A stretch of 64,000 bases of DNA from contig CM069601.1 of the NCBI GenBank assembly GCA_035771175.1, positions 6,213,001 to 6,277,000 of the forward strand, given 5' to 3'. Origin of the DNA: Paratinospora sagittata (lineage: Eukaryota > Streptophyta > Magnoliopsida > Ranunculales > Menispermaceae). The notes under the pieces were generated by a model. The model ran no database searches, was not told where the DNA came from, and saw nothing but the letters and a program-made list of their open reading frames with translations. A program made the position numbers and the translations under genes. Of the stretch, positions 33,890 to 46,143 are shown piece after piece; the stretch's first letter is position 1; every line of letters begins with the position of its first letter.

Positions 33890-36812
33890 CATAAAAAGTA
33901 AGCGGTGACTTCTAAACCTACACAATTTATATATTAAAAAAGTAATTGCAACAAAAGACTCAGTCCCATAATTTTTTAATCAATTAAATTTTTAGGATCA
34001 TAATTTTTTTATTTTTTTTCAATTATCGAAGTCAAAATATGCACATCAAGCCCTAAAGGGAACGTAAACACTAGAAACCCACCAATACAAATATAAACTA
34101 TAAGGAGCAAGTTATGGCTTCTAAGCCTACACAACCTACATATTAAGAAAATGATTGCAACAAAAGACTTAGTCTCATAATTTTTTAATCAATTAGATTT
34201 CTAGGATCATAATTTTTTTTTTTTTTCAATTATTGAAGTCATATTGTGCACATTGAGCCCCAAAGGGAACATAGAACATAAAAATTAGGAATCCACCAAT
34301 ATAAATATAAACCATAAGAAGCAAGTTGTGGCTTCTAAGCCTACACAACCTATATATTAAGAATATGATTGCAACAAAAGACTTAGGCCCATAACTTTTT
34401 TAATCAATTAGATTTCGAAGATTTTTTTTTCTCAATTATTGAAGTTATATTGCGCACATCAAGCTCCAAAGGGAGCATAGAAATTAGGAACCCACCAATA
34501 CAAGTATAAACTATAAGGAGCAAGTGAGGATTTTTTTTGCTTACACAATCTACATATTAAAAATATATATGATTGCAACAAAAGACTTTAGCTCATAATT
34601 GCTTAATTAATTAGATTTCTTGAATCATAATTTTTTTTTAATTATTAAAGTTAGATTAGGCACATCGAGCTTCAAAGGAAACATAGAAATTAGGAACCTA
34701 CCGATACAAATATCAACCATAAGAAGCAAGTGGTGGCTTTTAAGCCTATACAACCTACATATTAACAATATAATTACAACAAAAGAGTTTTGGCCCATAA
34801 TTTTTTAATCAATTAGAATTTTAGGATCATAATTTTATTTTTTTTTTAATTATTGAAGCCAAATTGAGCACATCGAGCCCCAATAGGGAACATAAAAACT
34901 AAGAACCCACCAATACAGATATCAACCATAAGGAGCAAGTAATGGCTTTTAAGCCTACACAACCTACATATTAAGAATATGATTGCAAAAAAAACTTGGG
35001 CCCATATTTTTTTTAATCAATTAGATTTTTATGATCATTATTTTTTTCTCAATTATTGAAGCTATTTTGGCCGCATCGAGCTTCAAAGTGAGCATAAAAA
35101 TTAGGAACCCACCAATATATATATATCAACCATAAGAAGCAAGATGTGGCTTTTAAGCCTACACAACCTATATATTAAGAATATGATTGCAACAAATGAC
35201 TTAGGCCCATAATTTTTTTAATCAATTAGATTTTTAGTATCATTATTATTTTATCAACTATTGAAGCAATTTTGGCCACATCGAGCTTCAAAGTGAGCAA
35301 AAAAACTAAGAACCCACCAATACAGATATCAACCATAAGGAGCAAGTGGTGGCTTTTAAGCCTACACAACCTACATATTAAGAATAGGATTGCAACAAAA
35401 GACTTAGGTCCATAATTTTTTTTAATCAATTAGATTTATAGGATCATAATTTTATTTCTCAATTATTGAAGTCAGATTGGGCATATTGGGCCTCAAAAGG
35501 AGCAAAGAAACGATGAACCTACCAATACAATTATCAATCATATAGAGCAAGTGGAAGCTTTTAAGCCTACATAACCTACATATTAAGAATATGATAGCAT
35601 CAAAAGGCTTGACTCATAATTTTTTAATTAATTAGATTTCTAGGATCATAATTTAAATTTTTTTTTTCAATTATTGATGCGAGATTGGGCACATCGAGCC
35701 CCAAAGGGAGCATAGAAATTAGGAACCCACCAATACAAATATATCAACCATAAGAAGCAAGTGAGAGTTTTTTTTTACTTACACAACCTACATATTTTAT
35801 TGTAACAAAAGACTTTGGCTCATAATTTTTTAATCAATTAGATTTCTTGAATCATAATTTTATTTATTTTTAATTATTAAAGTCAGATTAGGCCCATCGA
35901 GCTCGAAAGGGAACATAAAAATTAGGAACCCACCAATACAAATATTAACCATAAGGAGCAAGTTGTGACTTTTAAGCCTACACAACTTACATATTAAGAA
36001 TATGATTGCAACAAAAAAGTTTTGGCCCATAATTTTTTAATCAATTAGATTTTTAGGATCATAATTTATTTTTTTTAATTATTGAAGCCAAATTGAGCAC
36101 ATCGTGCCCCAAAAGGAAATATAAAAATTAGGAACCCACCAATACAAATATCAACCATAAGGAGGAAGTGATGACTTTTAAGCCTACACAACCTACATAT
36201 TAAGAATATGATTGCAACAAAAAACTTGGGCCCATAATTTTTGTAATCAATTAGATTTCTAAGATCATTATTTTTTTCTCAATTATTGAAGCAATTTTGG
36301 CCACATCGAGCTTCAAAGTGAGTATAAAAACTAAGAACCCATCAATACAAATATCACCATAAGGAGCAAGTGGTGGCTTTTAAGCCTACACAACCTACAT
36401 ATTAAGAATATGATTGCAACATAAAACTTAGGTCCATAATTTTATTTCTCAATTATTGAAGTCAGATTGGACATATTGAGCCTCAAAAGGAGCAAAGAAA
36501 CGATGAACCCATCAATACAGTTATCAATCATAAGGAACAAGTAGAAGCTTTTAAGCCTACACAACCTACATATTAAGAATACGATTGTAACAAAAGACTT
36601 AATACCATAATTTTTTAATTAATTAGATTTATAGGATCATAATTTTTTTTTCAATTATTAAAGTACGATTAGGCACATCGAGCCCCAAAGGGAGCATAAA
36701 ATTAGGAATCCACCAATGCAAATCATATCAGCCATATATAAAGAGCACGTGGTGGCTTTTAAGCCTACACAACCTACATATTAAGAATATGATTGTAACA
36801 AAAGACTTCGGT

Positions 36813-38226
36813 CCACACCACATTGCAAACAACATTTATTTTTCTATCCAAAGATTTTATCTTTGATGCTCTTAACCACCACACCAAGTAGTGATTTGCG
36901 AATACAATAAAATGTTTAATACATAAAACACATTTTACAAGATCTAGACAATGTCCTCAAAACAAAGTACCAAGAATTATAAAATTAAAATTATAAGAAG
37001 ACTTTACTTGTATTTGGAAAATATGTCTTAGATATCTTTCGGTTGTTGCCCTTCAATGTTGCAAGAATTAAATAGAATATTAAGGCATCATTGATTGGGT
37101 ACCTGAAAACAAGTTTTGTGTTTTTATGGTATCTAAACTATAATATTAGAAAACTTGAAAAACGACTAAATGTAGTTTTTCAAGTTTTTCACTTTTTGTA
37201 AAAGAAAGATTGAAAAGAAAATTTAAAATTTTATTCTACCAAATATATTTTTGTACACTAGTTTGATCTTTTTACTGTTTGAAAATTGAAAACAGTTTTT
37301 AAGTTGCAAACCAAATGCCACCTAAAGTTTCACTTTCATATATAGGCGCCCATGATATATATTACCCTGAATTTCAACTTTTTTTTTTTTTGCACTCTCG
37401 CATTCTTCAAATCGTTGTATTATGCTTGTTACATATATGAATATTTCAAAAATTCTCCAAGGTTAACAACTATTAGGTAATTTTTTTATCTCATAATTTT
37501 TTTATTATTTTTGAACGTGTTATAATATTCTTTTATATATTTTTGAAGAATTTTAATGTATTTTTAGAATATAATTGGGTGCACTAAAGCTAAATGCTAG
37601 TTTATAGTTTGATAACAGTGACAGGAATAAGTATCTTTTTTGTGAAAAAAAAATATTTATAATGTGTTTTGTGAAGAGCAAAACGTTAAAAAAAAAAAAA
37701 ACATCTTTTTGTTGGGTACTGCTGAGCTGGGATTTGAAATCGTAAACAGTTGAAAATCAAAGGTATATCGAAAAAATTAAATTAAAATTAGTTAAAAATA
37801 AATAAAAGCATGTTCGAGTACGAGTTCTTTAAATGAATGAACTTATTAAATGAAAATAATAATAAATTTATGAGAATTTTGGGAGAATCAAAGAAAAACA
37901 AAAACGATTTTATTAGACCAGAGAAAACGAATCGGCATTCGCTCAAACGGACTATGGTATCAAGGGTATTATCGTAAATTACAGCTCGGTCTTGTCAAAC
38001 ATTCGCAACTGAAGCGAGTGGGATCTGACACGTTTACAATATCCATGCTAAATTTCCTTCGTCTGTCTCTCTCTCTTGCAAAATTTAAGAGTTTAACGCC
38101 TTTTACAAAACGGACTTTATTGTCATTTCAAGAAATATCAGGACACCTCCATCATTGTCAGAAAAGAACAGGGCAACACCGTAATCTAACTCCATTTCCC
38201 TCTCTCTCTCCTCCACCTTCGTGTGA
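36813..38226. other. Spacer between the array and the LONGIFOLIA-like gene
   Basis: About 37090-37330 resembles a decayed hAT-type MITE (TTGGGTACCTGAAAAC ... GCAAACCAAATGCCACC). From about 38010 the sequence has CT-rich tracts typical of a plant promoter and 5' leader. No conserved protein is seen; the 103-codon frame at 38018-38329 is discussed under rejected items. Confidence 0.45.
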
Positions 38227-38739
38227 TCTAAAAGAGCAGAGTCACCACATTCAAATCTCAGATCAAAACCAGCACCAATTCACCGGAACCTCAACCTTCC
38301 CGGCGGTGCTGGGATCCCTCCGCCGGTGAGGCCGAGGCATGATCGAACGGAAACCGGTCGTAATGTGCAGAAAGAACGAGGTGCAACAGCAAGAAGCTCG
38401 GGAGCAGTTCACGATAGAAACGAAAACATCAACGAGAGAAGCCCTAGCTCCGTAGCGAGAAGAAGACTGTCGTTAAACACAGAGACTCAGAGAAGAGGAA
38501 ATGATTGTGTGGAGCAGCGGAGAATGTCACCAACACAATCACCGAAAATGGGATCAAGAACATTCAGATCAGATCAAACAACCACAACAACAAGCGGATC
38601 ATCACCGAGACCAAAGAGATCATCAACGGCTGATATTTCCCCAAAAGAGAGAATATCTTCTTCCGTTCCGGCCGAGGAAGCAACTTCCACCATTTCTGAA
38701 AGTAGCAGAAGTACTAGTTCGTCCCAAATCGATGCCGAG
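38227..38739 (+). CDS. LONGIFOLIA/TRM-like protein, exon a (start not identified)
   Basis: 171 codons open from a TGA at 38224 to a GT donor at 38740. They encode LPGGAGIPPPVRPRHDR, then QRRMSPTQSPKMGSR, SDQTTTTTSGSSPRPKRSS and SSVPAEEATSTISESS. These match the low-complexity central region of LONGIFOLIA (TON1-recruiting motif) proteins, which organise cortical microtubules and promote cell elongation. No in-frame ATG precedes 38524; the first is in RRMSPTQ. Either an upstream exon is missing, a shorter protein starts at 38524, or the gene is 5'-truncated. The N-terminal half of the family, including its VARLMGLE-type motif, is absent from the sequence upstream as far as I can read it. Confidence 0.65.
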
Positions 38740-38830
38740 GTGCAGAAACTGAGTGTCCTTTAAATGTTATAATTAATGTGGTTTGGTTAATTTTACTTGT
38801 TGTTGTGAATGAATAATTAATTAAATGTAG

Positions 38831-39056
38831 CAGTTGGTGCAGGGATCGAGAATGGAGTATCTGTATTACAAAGAAGGAAGGAGTCTACTGGAGAGATGCG
38901 ATAAACTGCTGAACAGCATCGCTGAGATCACATCGACAACGACAACGACCACCGAGTTGCAACCGAGTCCTGTTTCGGTCCTTGATCCGTCCTTTTTTTA
39001 CAAGGACGATTCGTCGTCTCCTTCTCCTGTCATCAAACGCCGCATCCATTTCAAAG
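38831..39056 (+). CDS. LONGIFOLIA/TRM-like protein, exon b
   Basis: It follows a short intron (38740-38830, GT to TAG) and continues the frame of exon a in phase 0. It encodes SRMEYLYYKEGRSLLERCDK and LLNSIAEI, then ELQPSPVSVLDPSFF and PSPVIKRRIHFK, all characteristic of LONGIFOLIA-family C-terminal halves. The acceptor could instead be 12 bases downstream (CAG at 38842), which keeps the frame and drops four residues. It ends at the strong donor AAAG/GTAAG after one base of a split codon. Confidence 0.8.
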
Positions 39057-39850
39057 GTAAGAAACAATATCTCGCATTTACATTATTGTTACATTTAATA
39101 ATACATACATACAGATTTCTCTTCTTTTCTCAACAAGCGTTGTTCTTCTTTTTTTTCGCTCTCTAACGGCCGCGCTTATTTTAGCAAAATTATTATGACG
39201 GGTTTTAAATTAAATTAAATTACAGCAGTAGTGTGTGCACACACGTCGAAGCCGTTGAGTACAGTTCCTTACAGAAATGGCGCATTTTAGCCAAACCGGC
39301 GCATTTTTGTTTACGAATTGACCTGAAAACCCCACCTTTCTCTCATCAAATTACCAGAATACCACCCGGCAAAATCCAAAGTCAAAGATTGGAAACGGCC
39401 TTTCACCCATTTAGTATTTTGGTCTGGCATCTAATGTATAATAATAGAATGAAAGTTCAATTAATTGTATCATTACTATTATTTATTTTTTGCATTATCT
39501 GATGTTTTTTTTTCAGTTAATTAACAAAAATATATTGGTTATAAAGATTCTTTTATTTCTTATACAATTAGCATTGGTACTATACTAACATTCAACAATA
39601 TTTTAACCAAATATAATAAAACACACTAGAAAATATTATTATTTTTAAAGATTTTTTCTTTCATTCAAAAAGAATTTTTTTTTTTAAATTTGGAAATTAT
39701 GTCATAATGAGTCTGTGCATTGCACGGGATTATATGCCTGTTCTTTAGTAAATGCTTAGTATTTTTAAACGCTGAATCTTTGAAATGAATTATAGTAATG
39801 AAGAATTGTATTATTATTAATAACAGATTTTCATTATTGCTTTTGATCAG
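39057..39850 (+). other. Intron between exons b and c of the LONGIFOLIA-like gene
   Basis: 794 bp, GT-AG. It contains a GTCTGTGCATTGCACGGGAT motif near 39710 that recurs at the ends of many plant repeats, and is otherwise AT-rich. No separate gene is seen. Confidence 0.7.
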
Positions 39851-40440
39851 ATCAAACGGGTGATCTCGAAGACGAGAACTGGAGCCCTGTGATCTCGCCA
39901 CTCCAATTCAAATCAATAGGCGATGAATCTCACGACAGCGATTTCATCTACATCTCCGAAATACTCCAAGCGAACAACATTGTTTCAGAAGAATCAGACG
40001 TGTTTTCATTACTAGAACAACAACAGTTCAAGCACAGCTCATCCAACGCCTCTAGACTCCACAGGAAGCTCGTCTTCGACACGGTAACGGAGATCCTCGA
40101 CAGAAAGAAACAATTGCCTCCGTGGAAGACGATTTCCGGCGCCGAAAAGCCATTGTTCCGGCAAGTGTGGTCGGAGTTTCAAACAATACGAGACAAGGAT
40201 GACGATGGAGCGTTAGTTGAAGACTTGTTCGAAGCCATTTGTGGAGTTCTTCGGAGGGACATGGCCGGAGGAGACAAGGCCGACGGATGGGGAGATTGGC
40301 CGGGGGAGACGTCGGATGCGGTGCTGGATATCGAACGGTTGATATTCAAAGATATTGTCGCCGAGACGATCCGAGATCTCGCTGGAATTGCCGGGAAAAG
40401 TAGGGACTTGGCGCCCCCGCGAAGGAAGTTGGTGTTTTGA
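39851..40440 (+). CDS. LONGIFOLIA/TRM-like protein, exon c (DUF4378 C-terminus)
   Basis: The acceptor TTTTGATCAG/AT joins the split codon to give FKDQTGDLEDENW. The exon encodes the conserved C-terminal domain: DSDFIYISEILQANN, SRLHRKLVFDTVTEILDRKK, LPPWKT, LDIERLIFKDIVAETIRDLA, and the terminal motif APPRRKLVF. In the TRM family the C-terminal motif binds TON1 at cortical microtubules. The stop is TGA at 40438. Exons a to c total about 441 residues, roughly half the usual length of about 900. Exon phases and splice sites are all consistent, so the C-terminal part looks under selection or only recently truncated. Confidence 0.85.
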
Positions 40441-42929
40441 AGAGATTTAAATTAGTTTTCGCGCGCATTTCTTGTCCCTTTTTTGGTATGTATGAATTTC
40501 TTCTTCTGAGATTTAGTGTGTGCAAAATCTGCAAAATCCACTGAAAAGGAGAAAACAAGTTTAAGTTTGTCTAACTGTAGACTGTAGTGTTTGTTCCTTC
40601 ACCTTTGATTCAATGATAGTGTATGATGTGTTGTATCTTTTGATTTATTTTATGTATGTTGCATTAGCATTATAATACCAATGTCGTCAAGCCACCTGTC
40701 TGCGTAAAACTTGTAGTCAAAGTTGTAACGTTGACTGACCTGTTGGTGAGACCCACAACAAAATTCAGTCTTCAGAATAACTCAAAAAAAAAAAAAAACC
40801 TTTATTTTTAAATAGGAATTTATACTTAACCCTTCAGTCTTTAATATCTTTAATAATCAAAATTACCCAATTTTAATCACAAATAATCGAATTACCCTAT
40901 TACCAACAAGGTATTGTTTCGCATAAAGAACGAATTATGAGATACGATTAAAATATTTATTACAAGTTTAAATTTATTCTTGTCCATCTTTTTTGAAAAA
41001 TATACTTTTATTTTTATAAATCCTCGAATCTAAAAAAAATAATCTTTAAAAAAAAAACATATATCAAATGTTAAAAAACTGATAAAAAAAAAGAAAATTA
41101 TAGAACATCAGGGTGGAAATAAAACTGCCTGATTTTGTTTTTTTACCTCAAATTTTTTTTACAAAATAATAGAGATTAATTGAAAATATTTTTTTTTTCA
41201 AAAAAAATTATGGAAACAGAACACTTAATTAAGTGCAGGCTGAGAGATTAAAATCCAAAGAAAAGCAAAAAAAAAAAAAAAAAAAGGACAACAGGTATTG
41301 TAGGACACCGTACAAAGTACTCTACATGTGCACCGCGTTAACGTACGTACCCTGAAGCTATAGGCATCTAATAATCTCTGATAAAGTACCCCTGCACTTC
41401 CCACTCCCAGCACTAATTTCTTTCTTTCATAAGCTTCGCTCCCATCATATGAATGATGAGACATAGTAGTGCAGCAGCCAGCAGAAGCAGCAGCACTACT
41501 AAATTTCATGCAAATGAATGATGATGATGGAATGGTGTGGCGTGGCGTGGCGTGGCATGGCATGGGGGATGACTGATGAGGATCTCCAAAGTGGAATGAA
41601 GACAGAAGGTCAAGGGCTTTATCCATTCATCATCATCATCATCGTCTTGCACAGTAACACCACTTAAGAAATTGAGTAGTTTAATTCTGTGTACACTGAT
41701 CTCCAAAATTCTACTGTGCTTTGCATTCTTTTGGAAATCTCTATATATATCCCTACTGTTTTGTCCCTTCACTCTCCTTTGATTGGCTCTTCTATCTCCA
41801 GGTGTCAACATTACATGGGCCCACCTGATTTTTCTTTGCATATAAATACCCATACATACAAACATACATATCTATATATCTATATATATATATCCCCATT
41901 GACCTGAAATAATCTTAAGATCATTTTATTATTCCTTGTGAACCACCAAAAGTTTCTTTTATCAACTTAAAACTTCTGGGATTGAAAATAAATTGGTATA
42001 TATTTAGGCTTTTATTATTTGGAAATCTTATAATGGTTTTTAATTTCTTTCCACTTTTTAGGGTACGTGAAGACTTCTTTCAAGAAGATATAATTTTTTC
42101 TTTTTGTATGACTGCTTAATACGAAAATATTTTGTATACACCCTTATCGTGTATCCCACCCGTGAAGTATCAGGCCCTTGTGGAATCTATTAATTTTTCA
42201 CACCGTCGGATGTATACACCCATTTAATGAAAAGTAAAAGTAAAAAAGAAAATGATCTTAAAAGAATTTCAAGAGAAAATTAAATTTACACCCTAAATAA
42301 TGTCTCAAAGCAAGTTACGAGTCTAACAATGGTGAAATTTGATATAATTAATACTTCATTGGTTTGAGAAGTGGGATGCCGCCATGAAGTCAGCTAATTA
42401 ACCATCAAAAAATTAATTAATAAAGATTACTACATATAAAGTTTGGTAAGTTGTTATTTTATAACTTAAATTATTATATGTAGAATTTTTTTTCTAAAAC
42501 TGAAAGGAAAGTGATGTCAAATTGACAACAAAACCTATCTTCCCTCCAACCATAAAACCCTACCAAAACATCAATAAAAAGGCAAATAAAGCAAACCATA
42601 TATACATCAATGCAAAAGTGCATTTTTTAAATCTTTTACCTTTCCCTCTATATGATTTGGACTATGGTCCAATTAGAGCAATATGGCATGGTTTTTCCAG
42701 CATTTAGTATGATGTGAGAGTTCATTTATAATAATGATGAAAGATTCCTCCATTTTTAGAATGTCTTTTCAAAAAAAAAAAAGTTATTGTAGCTTAGGCC
42801 AAATTGACCCTTTTCCCTTTTCTTTTTTTAATGATCTGAATGTTATCACTTTTACCATTTTAATGTATAAAAATACTAGTGTAGATGAACATGAATTACA
42901 CCTGAATTTTACTATTTATTAACACAAAA
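40441..42929. other. Spacer downstream of the LONGIFOLIA-like gene
   Basis: The first 200 bases are probably the 3' untranslated region. Around 41300-41860 there are GC-richer stretches, a TGGCG tandem (about 41536-41560), ATC/ATG triplet repeats, and CATATAAATACCC near 41838, which resembles a TATA box. No conserved protein or known miRNA is recognised on either strand. The rest is AT-rich. Confidence 0.45.
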
Positions 42930-43236
42930 GATGTAAATTTTATGATTTTTTGTATTTTTATTTTTTATTAAAAAGATAGTGTCTTTTATTAAACATAGAA
43001 GGTTTAAAAAAAAAGGTTCTAATCAAGGACAAAATAAAATAAAATAAAATGTCAAATTGGAACCTTCAAAAAATAGAAAAGTGTGAGAGTTGTGGAAAAA
43101 GAAAAATTGTGAAATTATTATATTATTTTTTACATTACCAAAATTGATTATAAATTTTCTTTAAAAAATAATATTTTTTACAAGGTTTTGGAAGAAAGAC
43201 CATAAAAGGCACATTGTTAGTTCATTATAATATTAT
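42930..43236 (-). repeat. AT-rich dispersed repeat, copy 2 (possible Helitron-like)
   Basis: It shares ordered blocks with 47566-48055 (TTTTATGATTTTTTGTATT near the left end; AAAATTGTGAAATTATTATA; TTACATTACCAAAA). The right end on the minus strand reads TCTATAATATTATAATG, resembling a Helitron TC terminus. No CTRR end was confirmed. Confidence 0.35.
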
Positions 43237-43997
43237 AGATATGATTTCGTACGCTTATACTCTATTGTATTTCAATGCAAGAATTTTTCCGCCTAATGAT
43301 AATATTCTCCTATCCCTTCTGTTAAAAGATGATTTTATTCGTTGTTGATGCACTTTATTATATCAAAATCAATTCTAGGATTTCTCATTTTGTTCTTGGT
43401 GGATAGAACAGGCCCTAAACACACAATTTTTCACTTTAAAAAAAATAAAAAATAAGGCTATCATAGGAATAATATTTTGATTAGTCAAAAATATAAGTAT
43501 GTAACTTTTTCATAGATTAAACTAACATATACAGATTTATCAGATGACCACCTAAGTAAACTTTAAAACTAAGCTCTGAGAAGCTTAATCAAAATTAGCA
43601 GCTTCTATTTATTATTATATCTTGCAAAAGACAAAAAAAAATTATAAAAGTTGTAAAAATAGTTTTTATTGAAAAAATAAAATTAATTTGTCATAAATAA
43701 TATTTTATTCTAAATTTAATAATATTAGCCAAGCTAATTAGGATATTTTAATATAAGCTAACAATGTTTCACAAAGTATGGCATAAATTATTATTTTTAA
43801 CGAAAACTTATTAAGAAGTCATTGCATTTCGTAGCCTTTTGTAATACTGAATTTACATAAATATAAACTAGAAAAACCACAATACATCAAAATCCATATA
43901 TGCCTCGAAGATTCAAGAGCTAATTTTGGTCCCAGTGGTTCAACCTCTCTTATGTTAACAATTTTGCATCTCTTGTGATAAATGAAAATTATTGAGA

Positions 43998-44225
43998 CCT
44001 TAAGGGGCCGCTTGGTTTGGTTGGTGATTCGAATACAATTTTCTGTATTCAAAAATCTGATAACACAAAATCTGTTTGATATGGGTAAATTTGAAAAACA
44101 GTTTTCAACGTTTTATAAAAGAAACAGGTTGTTTAAAAAAAAAAAAAAGGTTAAAAGTCAATTTTTTGAGTTTTCTATTTTTAAATTGAATTCTTATTTT
44201 TGAACCATCAACAAAACACAACCTA
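43998..44225. mobile_element. Decayed hAT-type MITE
   Basis: The left end GGGGCCGCTTGGTTTGGTTG and right end CAACAAAACACAACCTAAA are imperfect inverted repeats. GACCTTAA / AACCTAAA flank it as a possible weak duplication. Confidence 0.4.
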
Positions 44226-44930
44226 AATGTTCGTTTTCAAAATTATAATGGCAATGTATATATACCACATATTGCTTTGGTAGTAAAGACCAAACATGGG
44301 TCTGGGTCCTATGCGCTCCCTGTTGTAGGATTCACCGATGAGGTCCTAATTACCTCTACTCTTGCGGGTATCACTAGTCAAAATAAATAAATCCAAACAA
44401 GTGTTAACACCACTACTACAACACCATTCCTGTCGTGTTTGCCTAAAGCTCTCAAGTGGAATTAAGGCAAAAGGGTTTGTTGCACTCACACTCATCATCA
44501 TCATGCCACATACGACAATAATTTTTATTTTTTTTTCCTGGATGGATAGATGCATAAATGGTTCGAATCTTCTTAATTTGAAGGTCTCGCAATGTTTTGG
44601 AAAGCACTGGCAAAGACCCATTTGCTGTACAACAGGAGAAACAAGTCCTGGTTAGAAACAAAGAACTACGTGTACACTCGCACACACAAACTACAAAATG
44701 ACCCACTCGCAGTGAGATTTAAAATTAGGACTCGTGTTTTCTAAGGAGGTCGGGTTCCTAACTATCACATCAACCCCAAATTGGTTCAAAGATACGTGTA
44801 CATAACCTACCCTTGTAAAATTATGAGGGATAACGAGGTTGAAATAAACGAGATCATGGGCCCTATAAGCCAAAATGCACTAAAGATAACAAGTACAATT
44901 CATGCACATACAAAAGTGGGTGTGCCTGTT

Positions 44931-44955
44931 GGGGGGGGGGGGGGGGGGGGGGGGG
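44931..44955. repeat. Homopolymer of 25 G
   Basis: Unbroken G25 followed by TGGAGGG. Open frames read through it are artefacts. Tract length is likely unstable and hard to sequence. Confidence 0.95.
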
Positions 44956-45663
44956 TGGAGGGACGTCTTTACTACTCTCATTTTCAATTTTCTTTACACA
45001 TGATATGGATGATGGTCCCTTCCTAAGTACATGCTCCTGTCTCCCTCATATTTGCCATGATTTAACTGTTCACTTCACATCAATAGAGTTTCTTAGCTTA
45101 TCATCATCAATTCCTTGCTTTCCTTTCCAAGTAGAATATTTCCGAAACCAAGTTCAAAGTATTCTTAAGGTTTTGGGTCAAAGAAAGCATGGAGACAGAG
45201 GTCACAAACCTTTCCACCAACTAGAAATAATATATGGTTCTCCAGGCTCACATGTATATATAAGTTATTAGCTCATTTATTATTGGTCAAGATTTTTTAG
45301 AACAGAAAAAAAGAAAATGCGGGCACGTATTTATATTTAATTTGTTTTTTGAATTTATCTTCAGTCATGAAGCCAAACCATGTACGTTGGTAGAACCTTT
45401 ATAACTCTCAAACATAATTCACCTTAATAAAGCATTCTCTCAATTATAGATTCAGATGTACGATTGGGATGGCCTGATCATTCTTTCTGTGTTCTTAAAT
45501 TGACCACTAAGGCCTCAAATGCATATTTCTATTCCACTAGAAACCAAGTTTTGAAAAGTTAATATAAGGGGTATTTTCAAAATCCAAAATGACTTGGACA
45601 TACTATTTTACAAAAATCGCAGTTTTATACTAAGCATAAAGAGCCATTTCAATGGTCCGAAAA

Positions 45664-45666
<3 letters not shown>

Positions 45667-45694
<28 letters not shown>
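45667..45694. repeat. (TA)n microsatellite
   Basis: About 14 TA dinucleotides without interruption. Confidence 0.9.
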
Positions 45695-45698
<4 letters not shown>

Positions 45699-45892
45699 TT
45701 ATACTGTTTCAGTTATGAATGACTGCATAAAGGGCTTTTGCATTAAAGGGTTGTTGTTAATTTCCACTGCACTAAAACAATATTGTTCTTGAAATCATAC
45801 TCCTCTTGACACTAATGTACTAATCTAGATAAGTATTCTACTTAATTACCCTAAAAGTATTATGCATGAATTGCTAGCAGTTGTCAACATTC

Positions 45893-45905
45893 AAGTGAAA
45901 GACAA
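45893..45905 (+). repeat. Target-site duplication, left side of SINE
   Basis: AAGTGAAAGACAA, identical to 46131-46143. Confidence 0.9.
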
Positions 45906-46130
45906 AACCTGTCCCTAAGGGCATTGGTGTGATGGTTGCCTCGGGCAACGCAGACAAAAATGTGCCTCTAGGAGTTACTCTAGGATGTAACTCCTGGGTT
46001 CGAGTCACTCATCCTGCAATTGAGTCACTTGATTTCTCCTGGGTCCTGGCCTTGGGGTGGGCGTGTGACCCACTTGGTGGATTAGTCGGGTGTAAGCCCG
46101 AATACCGCCAAGGTATCAAAAAAAAAAAGA
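45906..46130 (+). mobile_element. tRNA-derived SINE
   Basis: 225 bp, bounded by an exact 13-bp duplication and ending in 11 A residues. An RNA polymerase III A box (TGGTGTGATGG, about 45925) and B box (GGTTCGAGTC, about 46000) lie at tRNA-like spacing of about 75 bases. The 3' body (GGATTAGTCGGGTGTAAGCCC...GGTATC) precedes the poly(A). It is mobilised in trans by LINE enzymes. The intact boxes and exact duplication suggest a fairly recent insertion. Confidence 0.93.
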
Positions 46131-46143
46131 AAGTGAAAGACAA
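46131..46143 (+). repeat. Target-site duplication, right side of SINE
   Basis: AAGTGAAAGACAA, following the A tract. Confidence 0.9.

Larger units (their letters stand above)
28146..36812. repeat. Satellite-like array, 18 monomers of about 200 bp, split by insertions
   Basis: Each monomer carries AAGCCTACACAACCTACATA, then ATTAAGAATATGATTGCAAC, CAATTAGATTT, a T-rich tract, CAATTATTGAAG, GGCACATCGAGCCCC, and CCACCAATACAAATATCAAC. The CCTACACAACC landmark (or its variant) begins at 28282, 32707, 32910, 33917, 34126, 34340, 34540, 34745, 34954, 35158, 35361, 35576, 35778, 35977, 36183, 36385, 36556 and 36764. Spacings are 199-215, except 171 near 36385-36556 where part of a unit is deleted. Orientation is uniform and there is no coding frame. 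Monomers differ by many substitutions, so the array is old. Confidence 0.95.

Noticed and set aside
38018..38329. 103-codon frame just before the LONGIFOLIA-like exon, considered as the missing first exon
   Set aside because: It is out of frame with exon a, overlaps coding sequence in the other frame, and its product does not resemble the family's N-terminus; it looks like a CT-rich leader.
41225..41907. Possible protein or miRNA gene on either strand near a TATA-like motif
   Set aside because: The frames are made of triplet and TGGCG repeats, and no known conserved plant miRNA sequence or long hairpin was found.
44781..45026. 81-codon frame with a poly-Gly run
   Set aside because: Created by the 25-G homopolymer.
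45916..46010. A tRNA gene suggested by A- and B-box motifs
   Set aside because: No cloverleaf acceptor stem; the poly(A) tail and 13-bp duplication show a SINE.
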